Positions 39,032-46,288 of a DNA stretch of 64,000 nucleotides are shown piece after piece (position 1 is the stretch's first letter; every line of letters begins with the position of its first letter). Made by a program: the position numbers and the translations under genes. Origin of the DNA: CAWKEY01 sp963696315 (lineage in GTDB: Bacteria > Pseudomonadota > Gammaproteobacteria > Methylococcales > Methylomonadaceae). Location: NCBI GenBank assembly GCA_963696315.1, contig CAVOJU010000026.1, forward strand, positions 53,674-117,673. Reading direction: 5' to 3'. The notes under the pieces are model-generated. The model was not told where the DNA came from. It did not search any database and saw only the letters and a list, made by a program, of their open reading frames with translations.

Positions 39032-40488
39032 AATACAAGGATCTGCGCGACTTTATCAAACAACTGGAAAAGCAGGGCGAGCTCAAGCGCATTAATGTTC
39101 CCGTCGATCCGTATCTGGAAATGACGGAAATTTGCGACCGCACCTTGAAACAGGGCGGCCCGGCACTATTATTTGAATACCCGAAAGGCGCCAATATTCC
39201 GGTTTTGGCCAATCTCTTTGGTACGCCGCATCGCGTCGCCATGGGCATGGGTGCGGACTCCATTGATGAATTACGCGGCATCGGCGAATTGCTGGCGTAT
39301 TTAAAAGAACCGGAGCCCCCCAAAGGCATAAAAGATGCCATGGAAAAACTGCCGGTATTAAGGCAAGTCTTGAATATGGCGCCTAAACTGGTCAAATACC
39401 CGCCGTGTCAGGAACTGGTCCGGGAAGGCGATGAAGTCGACCTCGGTGATTATCCTATCCAGACTTGTTGGCCCGGTGACGCGGGTCCCTTGATTACCTG
39501 GCCGTTGGTGATCACCAAAGGCCCGCATAAAAACCGTCAGAATCTGGGCATTTATCGCCAGCAAGTCATAGCCAAAAACAAAGTCATTATGCGCTGGCTG
39601 GCCCATCGCGGCGGCGCCCTGGATTTTAAGGAATGGCAGGCCGCGCATCCCGGCAAGCCTTTTCCGGTTGCGGTTGCCTTGGGTGCGGACCCTGCCACCA
39701 TCCTGGGGGCCGTCACACCGGTTCCCGACTCGCTGTCCGAATACGCTTTTGCAGGTCTTTTACGCGGCAGTAAAACCGAACTGGCGACCTGTTTAACCCA
39801 TGACTTGCAGGTTCCGGCGAGCGCCGAAATTGTCCTGGAAGGCTTTATTTATCCCGGCGAAACAGCGCCCGAAGGCCCTTTTGGCGATCACACCGGTTAT
39901 TACAATGAAGTCGATGAATTTCCGGTGTTCACCATTGAGCGCATCACCCAGCGCCAGGCGCCCATCTATCACAGCACCTATACCGGCCGGCCACCCGATG
40001 AACCGGCCATTTTGGGCGTTGCCCTAAACGAAGTGTTCGTGCCGATTTTACAGAAACAATTCCCGGAAATTGTCGATTTTTACTTGCCGCCAGAAGGCTG
40101 TTCTTACCGGATGGCCGTGATCAGCATGAAAAAGCAATATGCCGGCCATGCCAAACGCGTCATGCTCGGTACCTGGTCATTCCTGCGCCAGTTCATGTAC
40201 ACCAAGTTTGTGATTGTCGTCGATGACGATATTAACGTCCGCAGCTGGGAAGATGTGATCTGGGCCATGACCACGCGCATGGATCCGGCCCGCGATTTAA
40301 CGATATTGGAAAATACGCCGATCGATTACCTGGATTTTGCCTCGCCGGTTTCCGGTCTGGGTTCCAAGGTCGGCTTTGATGCCACTAATAAATGGCCCGG
40401 CGAAACCAGCCGGGAGTGGGGCCGCCCTATCGTGATGACGCCCGAGGTCGTTAAAAAAGTGGATGAACTTTGGGGTTCTTTATTTTAA
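39028..40488 (+). CDS. ubiD: 4-hydroxy-3-polyprenylbenzoate decarboxylase
   Basis: A prenylated-FMN-dependent decarboxylase of ubiquinone biosynthesis that works with UbiX. The 486 residues match the family length. Marks are MKYKDLRDFIKQLEKQGELKRI, NLGIYRQQVI, LEGFIYPGETAPEGPFGDHTGYY (with the catalytic E-x-P-x-G-D-H segment) and DDDINVRSWEDVIWAMTTRMDP. The start overlaps the prlC stop (ATGA). Confidence 0.95.
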   Translation: MKYKDLRDFIKQLEKQGELKRINVPVDPYLEMTEICDRTLKQGGPALLFEYPKGANIPVLANLFGTPHRVAMGMGADSIDELRGIGELLAYLKEPEPPKGIKDAMEKLPVLRQVLNMAPKLVKYPPCQELVREGDEVDLGDYPIQTCWPGDAGPLITWPLVITKGPHKNRQNLGIYRQQVIAKNKVIMRWLAHRGGALDFKEWQAAHPGKPFPVAVALGADPATILGAVTPVPDSLSEYAFAGLLRGSKTELATCLTHDLQVPASAEIVLEGFIYPGETAPEGPFGDHTGYYNEVDEFPVFTIERITQRQAPIYHSTYTGRPPDEPAILGVALNEVFVPILQKQFPEIVDFYLPPEGCSYRMAVISMKKQYAGHAKRVMLGTWSFLRQFMYTKFVIVVDDDINVRSWEDVIWAMTTRMDPARDLTILENTPIDYLDFASPVSGLGSKVGFDATNKWPGETSREWGRPIVMTPEVVKKVDELWGSLF

Positions 40489-40854
40489 ACAGGGCTGCCG
40501 GGTGCCAGGCATAATGACTTTTTTATGCCTTGAATAGAATGCGCTATGCAGGCGTTTGGCCTCCTCTCTTGCCCGGCAAGGGCAAGAAGAGCAAACTCGA
40601 TTTGCGCTGCCTTCACCCCTGCCTTTTCCTTTATGCCGTTTGGGTAATCACTAACGCACGTAGACCATGAGCTTGGCTATTTATGCCTGAAGGGCGGGGA
40701 ATTTTTCCCCTGGCAGGCACTGGCTTAATGCAGTTTCTGGTCTACACTTTGTAAAGTGTGTGATATGACCTATTAGACTGGGTTATTTGCCGCATAAAAA
40801 TTGCTTAATTTAGCTGAGAAGCCCGGTATTTCAAGCGTTTCCGCAAGGCAAACT

Positions 40855-40860
40855 TATAAT
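40855..40860 (+). promoter_or_regulatory. Possible -10 box before the structured leader
   Basis: A perfect TATAAT lies 31 bases before the 22-base palindrome and about 175 bases before the terminator end. No good -35 is seen at the right distance. Confidence 0.3.
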
Positions 40861-40890
40861 ACAATGCAACAAGCTTGCCAACTTGAGCGG

Positions 40891-40912
40891 CATATTGCCG
40901 CGCGGCAATATG
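40891..40912. repeat. Perfect 22-base palindrome
   Basis: CATATTGCCGC is followed immediately by its exact reverse complement GCGGCAATATG. It can act as an operator for a dimeric regulator or as an RNA hairpin. Confidence 0.7.
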
Positions 40913-41001
40913 ACACATTTTCAAAGCTATTTTCGGCCGTTAGACTTTCTCCGACTCTTGTCTGTACCTAAGCAGCAGAGTTACTTATCCTTCCTCGTTA
41001 T

Positions 41002-41034
41002 AATGCGGGCAGATTGGCTAGCCCGCATTTTTTT
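41002..41034 (+). terminator. Intrinsic terminator directly before the M41-like gene
   Basis: AATGCGGGC (41002-41010) pairs with GCCCGCATT (41021-41029) across a ten-base loop and is followed by an uninterrupted T-run through 41034. Confidence 0.85.
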
Positions 41035-41048
41035 AAAAAGGTTTTAAT

Positions 41049-41735
41049 ATGAAACGTAAGGACATAGCACAAGGCCTTATTCAGCTAGCCAATCAAGAAT
41101 TGAGTACCCGAACTGCCATTCATGAGGCAGGGCATGCGGCGGCGATTCATTTAGGTAATAAGAAAAAACAGCTGCCTCCGGTTTTTTTCCAGATTGTCCT
41201 AAAAGAAGGTGCTCAGCAGGAACAATCCTTGACGCTGCCAAGCAACTGCGATAACGCCCTGTCCAGAATCGATGGCGGGCGTCTAATACATACCTTGCCC
41301 TCATTAATGGCCGATAACGATCACTTTTATCCGGCCCAGAAACAGGCGTTTGAGCGTGCCTTTGACGCGGATATTATCAACTTGCTGGTTGGGCCGCTGG
41401 CCGAAGCCATGTATGTCGCCAAAAGGGACGGTGAACTGATTAATCCCTATTTGATCAATTTGAATGCGCTGCATAATTATGGCGGGGCCTCTGATCTGGC
41501 ATTGGTTAACGAATACTTGGAATGCTTATTGATAAGCCGGGAACAGAGAGAAAAGAAAATCGTCGAGCTCTTTATGGCCGCCTACAAGTTTGTCTCTATC
41601 TGGTCGCATTGGCGGGCCATTATCGGTTTGGCGAATTATATTTTGATCAGCCGCAAGCCTGTTATTGAATGCGAGGAAGCTATGGCGGTGCTGGATAAAC
41701 ATCTCTACGATAAAAGCATTGTCATAACGCTTTAA
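41049..41735 (+). CDS. Orphan M41 (FtsH-type) peptidase-like protein without an ATPase domain
   Basis: A 228-residue protein with a gluzincin motif HEAGH near residues 25-29 (TRTAIHEAGHAAAIHLG), then LVGPLAEAMYVAKRDG in the position of the FtsH G-x-x-AE helix, and NYGGASDLALVNEYL, which could supply the third zinc ligand as in FtsH (D in the SDL segment). There is no AAA+ module and no membrane segment or signal peptide. A weak AAGG site precedes the ATG. It is preceded by an intrinsic terminator and a structured region, which suggests conditional expression. Protease activity is inferred from the motif. Confidence 0.65.
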   Translation: MKRKDIAQGLIQLANQELSTRTAIHEAGHAAAIHLGNKKKQLPPVFFQIVLKEGAQQEQSLTLPSNCDNALSRIDGGRLIHTLPSLMADNDHFYPAQKQAFERAFDADIINLLVGPLAEAMYVAKRDGELINPYLINLNALHNYGGASDLALVNEYLECLLISREQREKKIVELFMAAYKFVSIWSHWRAIIGLANYILISRKPVIECEEAMAVLDKHLYDKSIVITL

Positions 41736-41789
41736 AATACCGCACTGTGATGCATGTTTGTTTTCTTTTGCTTGATCAGGCAATATAGC

Positions 41790-42128
41790 TTAACAACCCG
41801 CTTGATTCGCGCACTTTATGCACATACAGGCATAGGGTATTGCTTTCAGACGTTCCTTGCCAATCGGCTCGCCGCAGACCTCGCAAATTCCATAGTTGCC
41901 GCTATCTAATCTGGAAATGGCCTGTTTGACTTTTTCAATTTCCGTTCGGGTCGCATTGCCTAAATAATCCAGGACTTCATCATTCTCTGATTGCGTCGCC
42001 TGTTCGGCAAAATCTTTTGCCAATGGCTCGGCTACATGTTTGACATCGTCGGTTATTTTAGCCAGCCGGTCATCGAGCTCTTCGAGCATTTCAAGTAAAT
42101 TGCCGCGTATTTCATCAATGCCTGTCAT
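41790..42128 (-). CDS. TraR/DksA family zinc-finger protein
   Basis: A 112-residue protein with an N-terminal coiled coil and a C-terminal four-cysteine zinc finger (YGICEVCGEPIGKERLKAIPYACMCIKCA). Family members bind RNA polymerase in the secondary channel and alter initiation, often with ppGpp. This one is shorter than E. coli DksA (151) and lacks the conserved DxxDxA tip, so it is a paralogue and not DksA itself. It converges with the M41-like gene. Confidence 0.8.
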   Translation of the reverse strand: MTGIDEIRGNLLEMLEELDDRLAKITDDVKHVAEPLAKDFAEQATQSENDEVLDYLGNATRTEIEKVKQAISRLDSGNYGICEVCGEPIGKERLKAIPYACMCIKCANQAGC

Positions 42129-42383
42129 AACAACTTCCCCACTTTTCTTCCTGGACTAAATCCGGCAACTTGTTCGATGGTAAAAATCGGATTTATTCAA
42201 AGGGCAAGTTGCATGTTCAGACATCGTACCATCACTGATGCAAAATGACACAGCAAAAGCCGCTGGTCATTTGCATGGAAGGACAGAGCTTAGGCCGTTA
42301 AGTCTGGCAAGATTTGATTGCGCCCGGGGTTGAAATGACAGAATAACGCCTTCAGCGTTAGCCTAAAAATGGCTGCCGGGCGG

Positions 42384-42827
42384 CTACTCCACTTTTTCCA
42401 CATCAAACACCGTGCCGCGAATGGCGGTGACCCTGACCTTGCTGTGAATATCGCAGTCTTCGCCGTGCACTTTCCAGATGGAATCATCGACTTTTATTTT
42501 ACCCTCGCCATTTTCTATCGCTTTGTACAGACTAAACACTCTGCCTATGTATTGCGCGCCGCGTTTATTCAACAAGGGCTGATCGGTTTCCAGGGGATGC
42601 CGTTTACCATAAAATTTCCACACAAGAATGGCCGTTACCGACAGTATGGAAAAAATGAAAAGCTGCATGTCCATGCTCAGCGAGGACATTAGCAATACGA
42701 TGCAACCGGTTACAAAGCCCGAAACAGACATCCACAGAAAGAAAAATCCGGGCGCCAATAATTCTACAATCAGCAGCAACAGCGCCAAAACCCACCAATG
42801 CCAAAACACAAATTCCAGCTCAATCAT
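42384..42827 (-). CDS. NfeD-like membrane protein (YbbK/QmcA partner)
   Basis: A 147-residue short NfeD: two or three N-terminal membrane helices (WWVLALLLLIVELLAPGFFFLWMSVSGFVTGCIVLL, LFIFSILSVTAILVW) and a C-terminal OB-fold (GEGKIKVDDSIWKVHGEDCDIHSKVRVTAIRGTVFDVEKV). NfeD proteins are found with SPFH proteins in membrane quality control. It lies nine bases after the stop of the QmcA-like gene on the same strand. Confidence 0.85.
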   Translation of the reverse strand: MIELEFVFWHWWVLALLLLIVELLAPGFFFLWMSVSGFVTGCIVLLMSSLSMDMQLFIFSILSVTAILVWKFYGKRHPLETDQPLLNKRGAQYIGRVFSLYKAIENGEGKIKVDDSIWKVHGEDCDIHSKVRVTAIRGTVFDVEKVE

Positions 42828-42836
42828 GATTGTTTC

Positions 42837-43766
42837 TCATGTACCCTGATGGCTTTTGGCCATGGCTTCCTTGGCCAGTTCGGTAATGCCTCCGATGGAG
42901 CCGATTACATTGGCGGCTTCCAGGGGCATGAAGATCAGTTTGCTGTTCTCGGCGGAGGCAATTTTTTGCAGGGACTCAATGTATTTCTGTGCCACAAAGT
43001 AATTTACCGCTTGTATATCGCCCTTGCTGATGGCTTCCGATACCATCAAGGTCGCCTTGGCTTCGGCCTGCGCCAGACGTTCTCTGGCTTCTGCGTCACG
43101 ATAAGAGGCTTCCTTGCGGCCTTCCGCTTCCAGAATGGCCGCCTGCTTTTCACCTTCGGCGCGCAGTATTTCCGATTGTCTGGCGCCCTCTGCCTCCAGT
43201 ATGGCCGCGCGTTTTAAACGATCGGCCTTCATTTGCCGGCTCATCGCTTCAACCAGATCCTTGGGCGGCGCAATATCCTTGATTTCAATGCGGGTAGCTT
43301 TGATGCCCCAGGGCGTGGTTGCATCGTCGACAACAGACAGCAAGCGGGCGTTAATCTCGTCCCGGCGGGACAGCAATTCATCCAGATCCATGGAGCCCAT
43401 GACCGTACGAATATTGGTCATCACCAGATTCAGAATGGCCCAATCCAGCTTGCTGACCTCATAGGCGGCTTTGGCTGCGTCCATGACCTGGTAAAAAACC
43501 ACGCCATCCACGGTAACCATGGCGTTATCCTTAGTAATCACCTCCTGCGAAGGCACATCCATTACCTGTTCCATCATATTCATTTTGTTGCCGATACGGT
43601 CAATGACCGGCAAGATGATGTTCAGGCCCGGCGTTAGTGTATTGATATACTTACCAAAGCGTTCCACGGTGTATTCCATGCCTTGAGGCACCGATTTAAC
43701 ACTCATGAATACCAGCACCACGGCAAACGTTAATAACGCCAACACAAAGTCACCAAAACCACTCAT
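42837..43766 (-). CDS. qmcA: SPFH/stomatin family protein QmcA
   Basis: An inner-membrane stomatin-like scaffold. From ATG 43766 (GGAGG 7 bases upstream) the 309 residues show one N-terminal membrane helix (FVLALLTFAVVLVFMSV), the band-7 domain (VPQGMEYTVERFGKYINTLTPGLNIILPVID, DVPSQEVITKDNAMVTVDGVVFYQV) and a long coiled coil rich in Ala, Glu and Arg (AILEAEGARQSEILRAEGEKQAAILEAEG). An eight-codon upstream extension exists but is not needed. Paired with the NfeD gene downstream. Confidence 0.9.
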   Translation of the reverse strand: MSGFGDFVLALLTFAVVLVFMSVKSVPQGMEYTVERFGKYINTLTPGLNIILPVIDRIGNKMNMMEQVMDVPSQEVITKDNAMVTVDGVVFYQVMDAAKAAYEVSKLDWAILNLVMTNIRTVMGSMDLDELLSRRDEINARLLSVVDDATTPWGIKATRIEIKDIAPPKDLVEAMSRQMKADRLKRAAILEAEGARQSEILRAEGEKQAAILEAEGRKEASYRDAEARERLAQAEAKATLMVSEAISKGDIQAVNYFVAQKYIESLQKIASAENSKLIFMPLEAANVIGSIGGITELAKEAMAKSHQGT

Positions 43767-43928
43767 ACAGCCTCCAGATTTTTTCACCAAAGATTGGGCA
43801 TGCCAATGTGCAACACAACAATTCGAACTGAACTGGCAAAACCTATTAAAATAGATGCGGTCTGTTGTTAGCAGACGCTTTTATATTAATGCAAATCTAT
43901 AACAATGTAAGGTTAACGAGTAAATACC

Positions 43929-44192
43929 ATGATAATTGCCGCCTTTAACATCGGAATCCTGACGCTCATTTTTTTTATCATCGGCATGATCAAGCCGCAC
44001 TGGGCTTTATTCTTTTTGAAAAAACCGGACCGGTTTCTGATTATCGTCATTTCGACGGTGTTGTTCATGGTCGCCGCTACGCTTTATGGCGAAGGCAATC
44101 GTCAGGCAAAACTGGCACAGCAAGCGCCAAAACAAGCCGCCCCTCAAAACAGCGCGCCTGCCCCTGTGCCTGAGGTGCCTGCGGCTAAATAA
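43929..44192 (+). CDS. Small hypothetical membrane protein with Pro/Ala-rich tail
   Basis: Eighty-seven residues: a first hydrophobic helix (AAFNIGILTLIFFIIGMI), the loop KPHWALFFLKKPDRF, a second helix (LIIVISTVLFMVAATLYG), and a soluble Ala/Pro/Gln-rich tail (QQAPKQAAPQNSAPAPVPEVPAAK). No enzyme motif. Divergent from qmcA. Family not recognised. Confidence 0.55.
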   Translation: MIIAAFNIGILTLIFFIIGMIKPHWALFFLKKPDRFLIIVISTVLFMVAATLYGEGNRQAKLAQQAPKQAAPQNSAPAPVPEVPAAK

Positions 44193-44383
44193 GTCTGAAC
44201 GGCAGGCTGGAAGCGGCGCAGGCGTCGGGGTTAAAAGCCATAAATCGCGACTTATGCCTCGTTTCCGCCGCCATATCGTCAAACAGGATTTCAGCGGCCA
44301 GCAAAATTGGTGCACTGCAATTTGGAAAATCCGCGGCCCAAGCTGATTCGTGTAAGGTGACGGTTGCCATGCTGGAAACCTAG

Positions 44384-44530
44384 CACAAACGTCAGCACAC
44401 ACTTGCCAAGCGCATTGAAAAAATCAAGAAGACCGCCGTCCGTATCGGCTTGGCGGATTCACTCGGCGACGAAGCCATGACTGAGCAGACTTGGCCCGGC
44501 AGACCGGGCCCCAAAAAATACCGCTATTGA
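44384..44530 (+). other. Short unrecognised coding-like fragment in the gap before glcG
   Basis: The 350 bases between 44193 and 44540 contain no clear gene. One frame reads LAKRIEKIKKTAVRIGLADS...TEQTWPGRPGPKKYRY to a stop at 44528-44530, preceded by an in-frame TAG at 44381. The basic, Trp/Pro-containing end looks like the tail of a protein, but I cannot name it. It may be a gene remnant. Confidence 0.2.
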
Positions 44531-44540
44531 CAACCGCCGA

Positions 44541-44969
44541 TTACAAGCCCGCAATAAAACCGGCCGCCTCAATCCCCGCAATGGCACAGCGCTCATCCCG
44601 ATCGGATACATCGCCGCTGATACCTACCGCGCCGAGTAAGTTGTTGCTGCTGTCTCGAATCAGGACGCCGCCCGGAACCGGCATGATTTTGCCTTCGGCC
44701 ACGCCGATTAATGCATTCATAAAGTCCGGCCGCTGTTCTGCTACCACGCCCAGATTGCGCGACGAGATACCCATATTGACGGCACCCCAGGCTTTTGCCG
44801 TGGCGATTTCCTGTCTGATCAGACTGGCGCCGTCTTCTCTTTGCATGGCTTTTAAATGGCCGGCCTGATCCAGCACGACGACTGTGATCGGCGACATGTT
44901 TAATAGCCGGGCTTTACTGATGGCGGCCTGTATAATCTGATTGGCGTATTCCAATGTTAATGATTTCAT
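44541..44969 (-). CDS. GlcG/HbpS family protein
   Basis: A 142-residue single-domain protein with the family pattern NMSPITVVVLDQAGHLKAMQREDG, RQEIATAKAWGAVNMG, and PVPGGVLIRDSSNNLLGAVGISGDVSDRDE. GlcG/HbpS proteins bind haem or corrinoid-type cofactors in a few studied cases; most are uncharacterised. AAGGAAA sits upstream of the ATG. It follows tesA by 25 bases on the same strand and may be co-transcribed. Confidence 0.85.
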   Translation of the reverse strand: MKSLTLEYANQIIQAAISKARLLNMSPITVVVLDQAGHLKAMQREDGASLIRQEIATAKAWGAVNMGISSRNLGVVAEQRPDFMNALIGVAEGKIMPVPGGVLIRDSSNNLLGAVGISGDVSDRDERCAIAGIEAAGFIAGL

Positions 44970-44994
44970 TGAGAAGTATTTCCTTGAAAATTTG

Positions 44995-45600
44995 TTATTT
45001 TAAGAGCGGGCGCAGATGAGTCCATATTTTATCGGCAATTATGGGCTGGGCTTTGAGGTTGGGATGCAGGCCATCCGGCTGCATCAAGTCTTTAACCAGC
45101 GCGACGTCTTCGAGAATAAAAGGGACATAGGTCGCTTTCAGTTCAGACGCCAGCTCGGGATAGATTTTATAAAATAATTCGGTATAACGCTTGCCGTAAT
45201 TTGGCGGAATTCGCATGCTCAGCAACAGCACTTTTGCGCCGGCTTTATGTGCACGCCGGACAATTTCGGTCAGATTGCTTTTCAGGATTTTGGGCGGCAG
45301 GCCGCGCAAGCCATCATTGGCACCCAGCTCCACCAAAACAACGTCCGGCTTGCGCAGGGCCAGAACCTGGTTTATCCGGGCAAGACCGCCGGCGCTGGTA
45401 TCGCCGCTAATGCTGTCATTGCTGATCACACAGGGGCTTTTTTCTGCCACCAGCCTGTTCTGCAACAAGGACACCCAACCCTGTCCGGCTTCAATTCCGT
45501 AACCGGCACTGATACTATCTCCCAATACAACAATCGATTTCGCCATGGCCGATATCGGCATGCATAAAACTAATGCGATATAAAACACTCTATTCATCAT
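44995..45600 (-). CDS. tesA: Periplasmic GDSL esterase/lysophospholipase (TesA-like arylesterase)
   Basis: An SGNH-type esterase exported by a signal peptide (FYIALVLCMPISAMA). The catalytic blocks are VVLGDSISAGYGI (nucleophile Ser), LARINQ and VELGANDGLRGL (oxyanion Gly and Asn), and DGLHPN near the C-terminus (Asp/His). The 201 residues fit E. coli TesA (208). Its first ATG (45600) overlaps the divergent ybbA ATG (45599); the second ATG at 45597 is equally likely. The tesA | ybbA-ybbP arrangement is the same as in enterics. Confidence 0.92.
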   Translation of the reverse strand: MMNRVFYIALVLCMPISAMAKSIVVLGDSISAGYGIEAGQGWVSLLQNRLVAEKSPCVISNDSISGDTSAGGLARINQVLALRKPDVVLVELGANDGLRGLPPKILKSNLTEIVRRAHKAGAKVLLLSMRIPPNYGKRYTELFYKIYPELASELKATYVPFILEDVALVKDLMQPDGLHPNLKAQPIIADKIWTHLRPLLK

Positions 45601-46288
45601 GAATACTCAAACTGAAAACCTACAAAACATTATTATTGCCGCAGAAAACTTGGGCAAGTCGGTTGCAACGGCTGATGGCCTGCTGCACATCTTGTCATCG
45701 ATTACGTTGACTATCAAGGCCGGCGAAAGCATTGCCATCGTCGGCGAATCCGGTTCAGGCAAATCGACTTTAATCAGTCTTCTGGCAGGACTTGACACGC
45801 CCTCGTCCGGCTCCATTCGAGTGAACGGCAAAACCCTTACTGCCATGAACGAAGACGGCAGGGCCGCCCTGCGCAGTGAGCTGATCGGTTTTGTGTTCCA
45901 GTCTTTTCAATTGCTGCCGGCACTCACCGCTCTGGAAAATGTAATGCTGCCGCTGGAATTGAGCGGCAGCAAGCAGGCCAAAGCACAAGCCGCGGCCTTA
46001 TTGGAGCGGGTGGGTCTGAGCCATCGTCTGTCGCATACGCCCAAACAGCTTTCCGGCGGTGAGCAACAGCGCGTGGCACTGGCCCGAGCTTTTGTGACCC
46101 GGCCCGCGATTCTTTTTGCCGATGAACCCACCGGCAATCTGGACAGCAAAACCGGCGCCCATATTGTCGATTTACTGTTCGAACTTAATCTTGAACACTA
46201 CACCACACTGATTCTGGTCACCCACGATTCGGCGCTGGCGGCGCGCTGTCAGCGCACGCTGCGTCTGGATGCAGGACGCTTGTTATGA
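45599..46288 (+). CDS. ybbA: ABC transporter ATP-binding protein YbbA (LolD/MacB type)
   Basis: A 229-residue ATPase with Walker A GESGSGKSTLISLLAG, signature LSGGEQQRVALARA, Walker B ILFADEPTGNLD, and the H-loop VTHD. It is 40-45% LolD-like in style by eye (not measured). It pairs with the YbbP permease, whose start overlaps its stop by four bases. The substrate is unproven; homologues are linked to lipoprotein or lipid handling at the cell envelope. Confidence 0.9.
   Translation: MNTQTENLQNIIIAAENLGKSVATADGLLHILSSITLTIKAGESIAIVGESGSGKSTLISLLAGLDTPSSGSIRVNGKTLTAMNEDGRAALRSELIGFVFQSFQLLPALTALENVMLPLELSGSKQAKAQAAALLERVGLSHRLSHTPKQLSGGEQQRVALARAFVTRPAILFADEPTGNLDSKTGAHIVDLLFELNLEHYTTLILVTHDSALAARCQRTLRLDAGRLL

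Larger units (their letters stand above)
40867..41034 (+). ncRNA. Candidate small RNA or attenuator leader
   Basis: If transcription starts a few bases after the TATAAT at 40855-40860, the RNA would be about 168 nucleotides long, carry a perfect 11-bp hairpin at 40891-40912, and end at a strong intrinsic terminator. The terminator lies 15 bases before the start codon of the next gene, so it would serve either as the end of a stand-alone small RNA or as an attenuator of that gene. No known RNA family is recognised. Confidence 0.35.
40489..41048 (+). other. Structured 560-base intergenic region
   Basis: No gene is supported here, but several inverted repeats are present: AGGCATAA/TTATGCCT at 40507-40530; a rod of nested stems at 40660-40745 (outer GTAGACCA/TGGTCTAC, then TGCCTG/CAGGCA and GGGGAA/TTCCCC); ACACTTT/AAAGTGT at 40744-40759; a perfect 22-base palindrome at 40891-40912; and an intrinsic terminator at 41002-41034. 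Such density suggests one or more structured RNAs or a regulatory leader. Confidence 0.5.

Noticed and set aside
44185..44370. A 61-codon minus-strand frame (starting MATVTLHESAWAADF)
   Set aside because: No family recognised and it overlaps other equally weak frames on the opposite strand, so there is no basis to prefer it.
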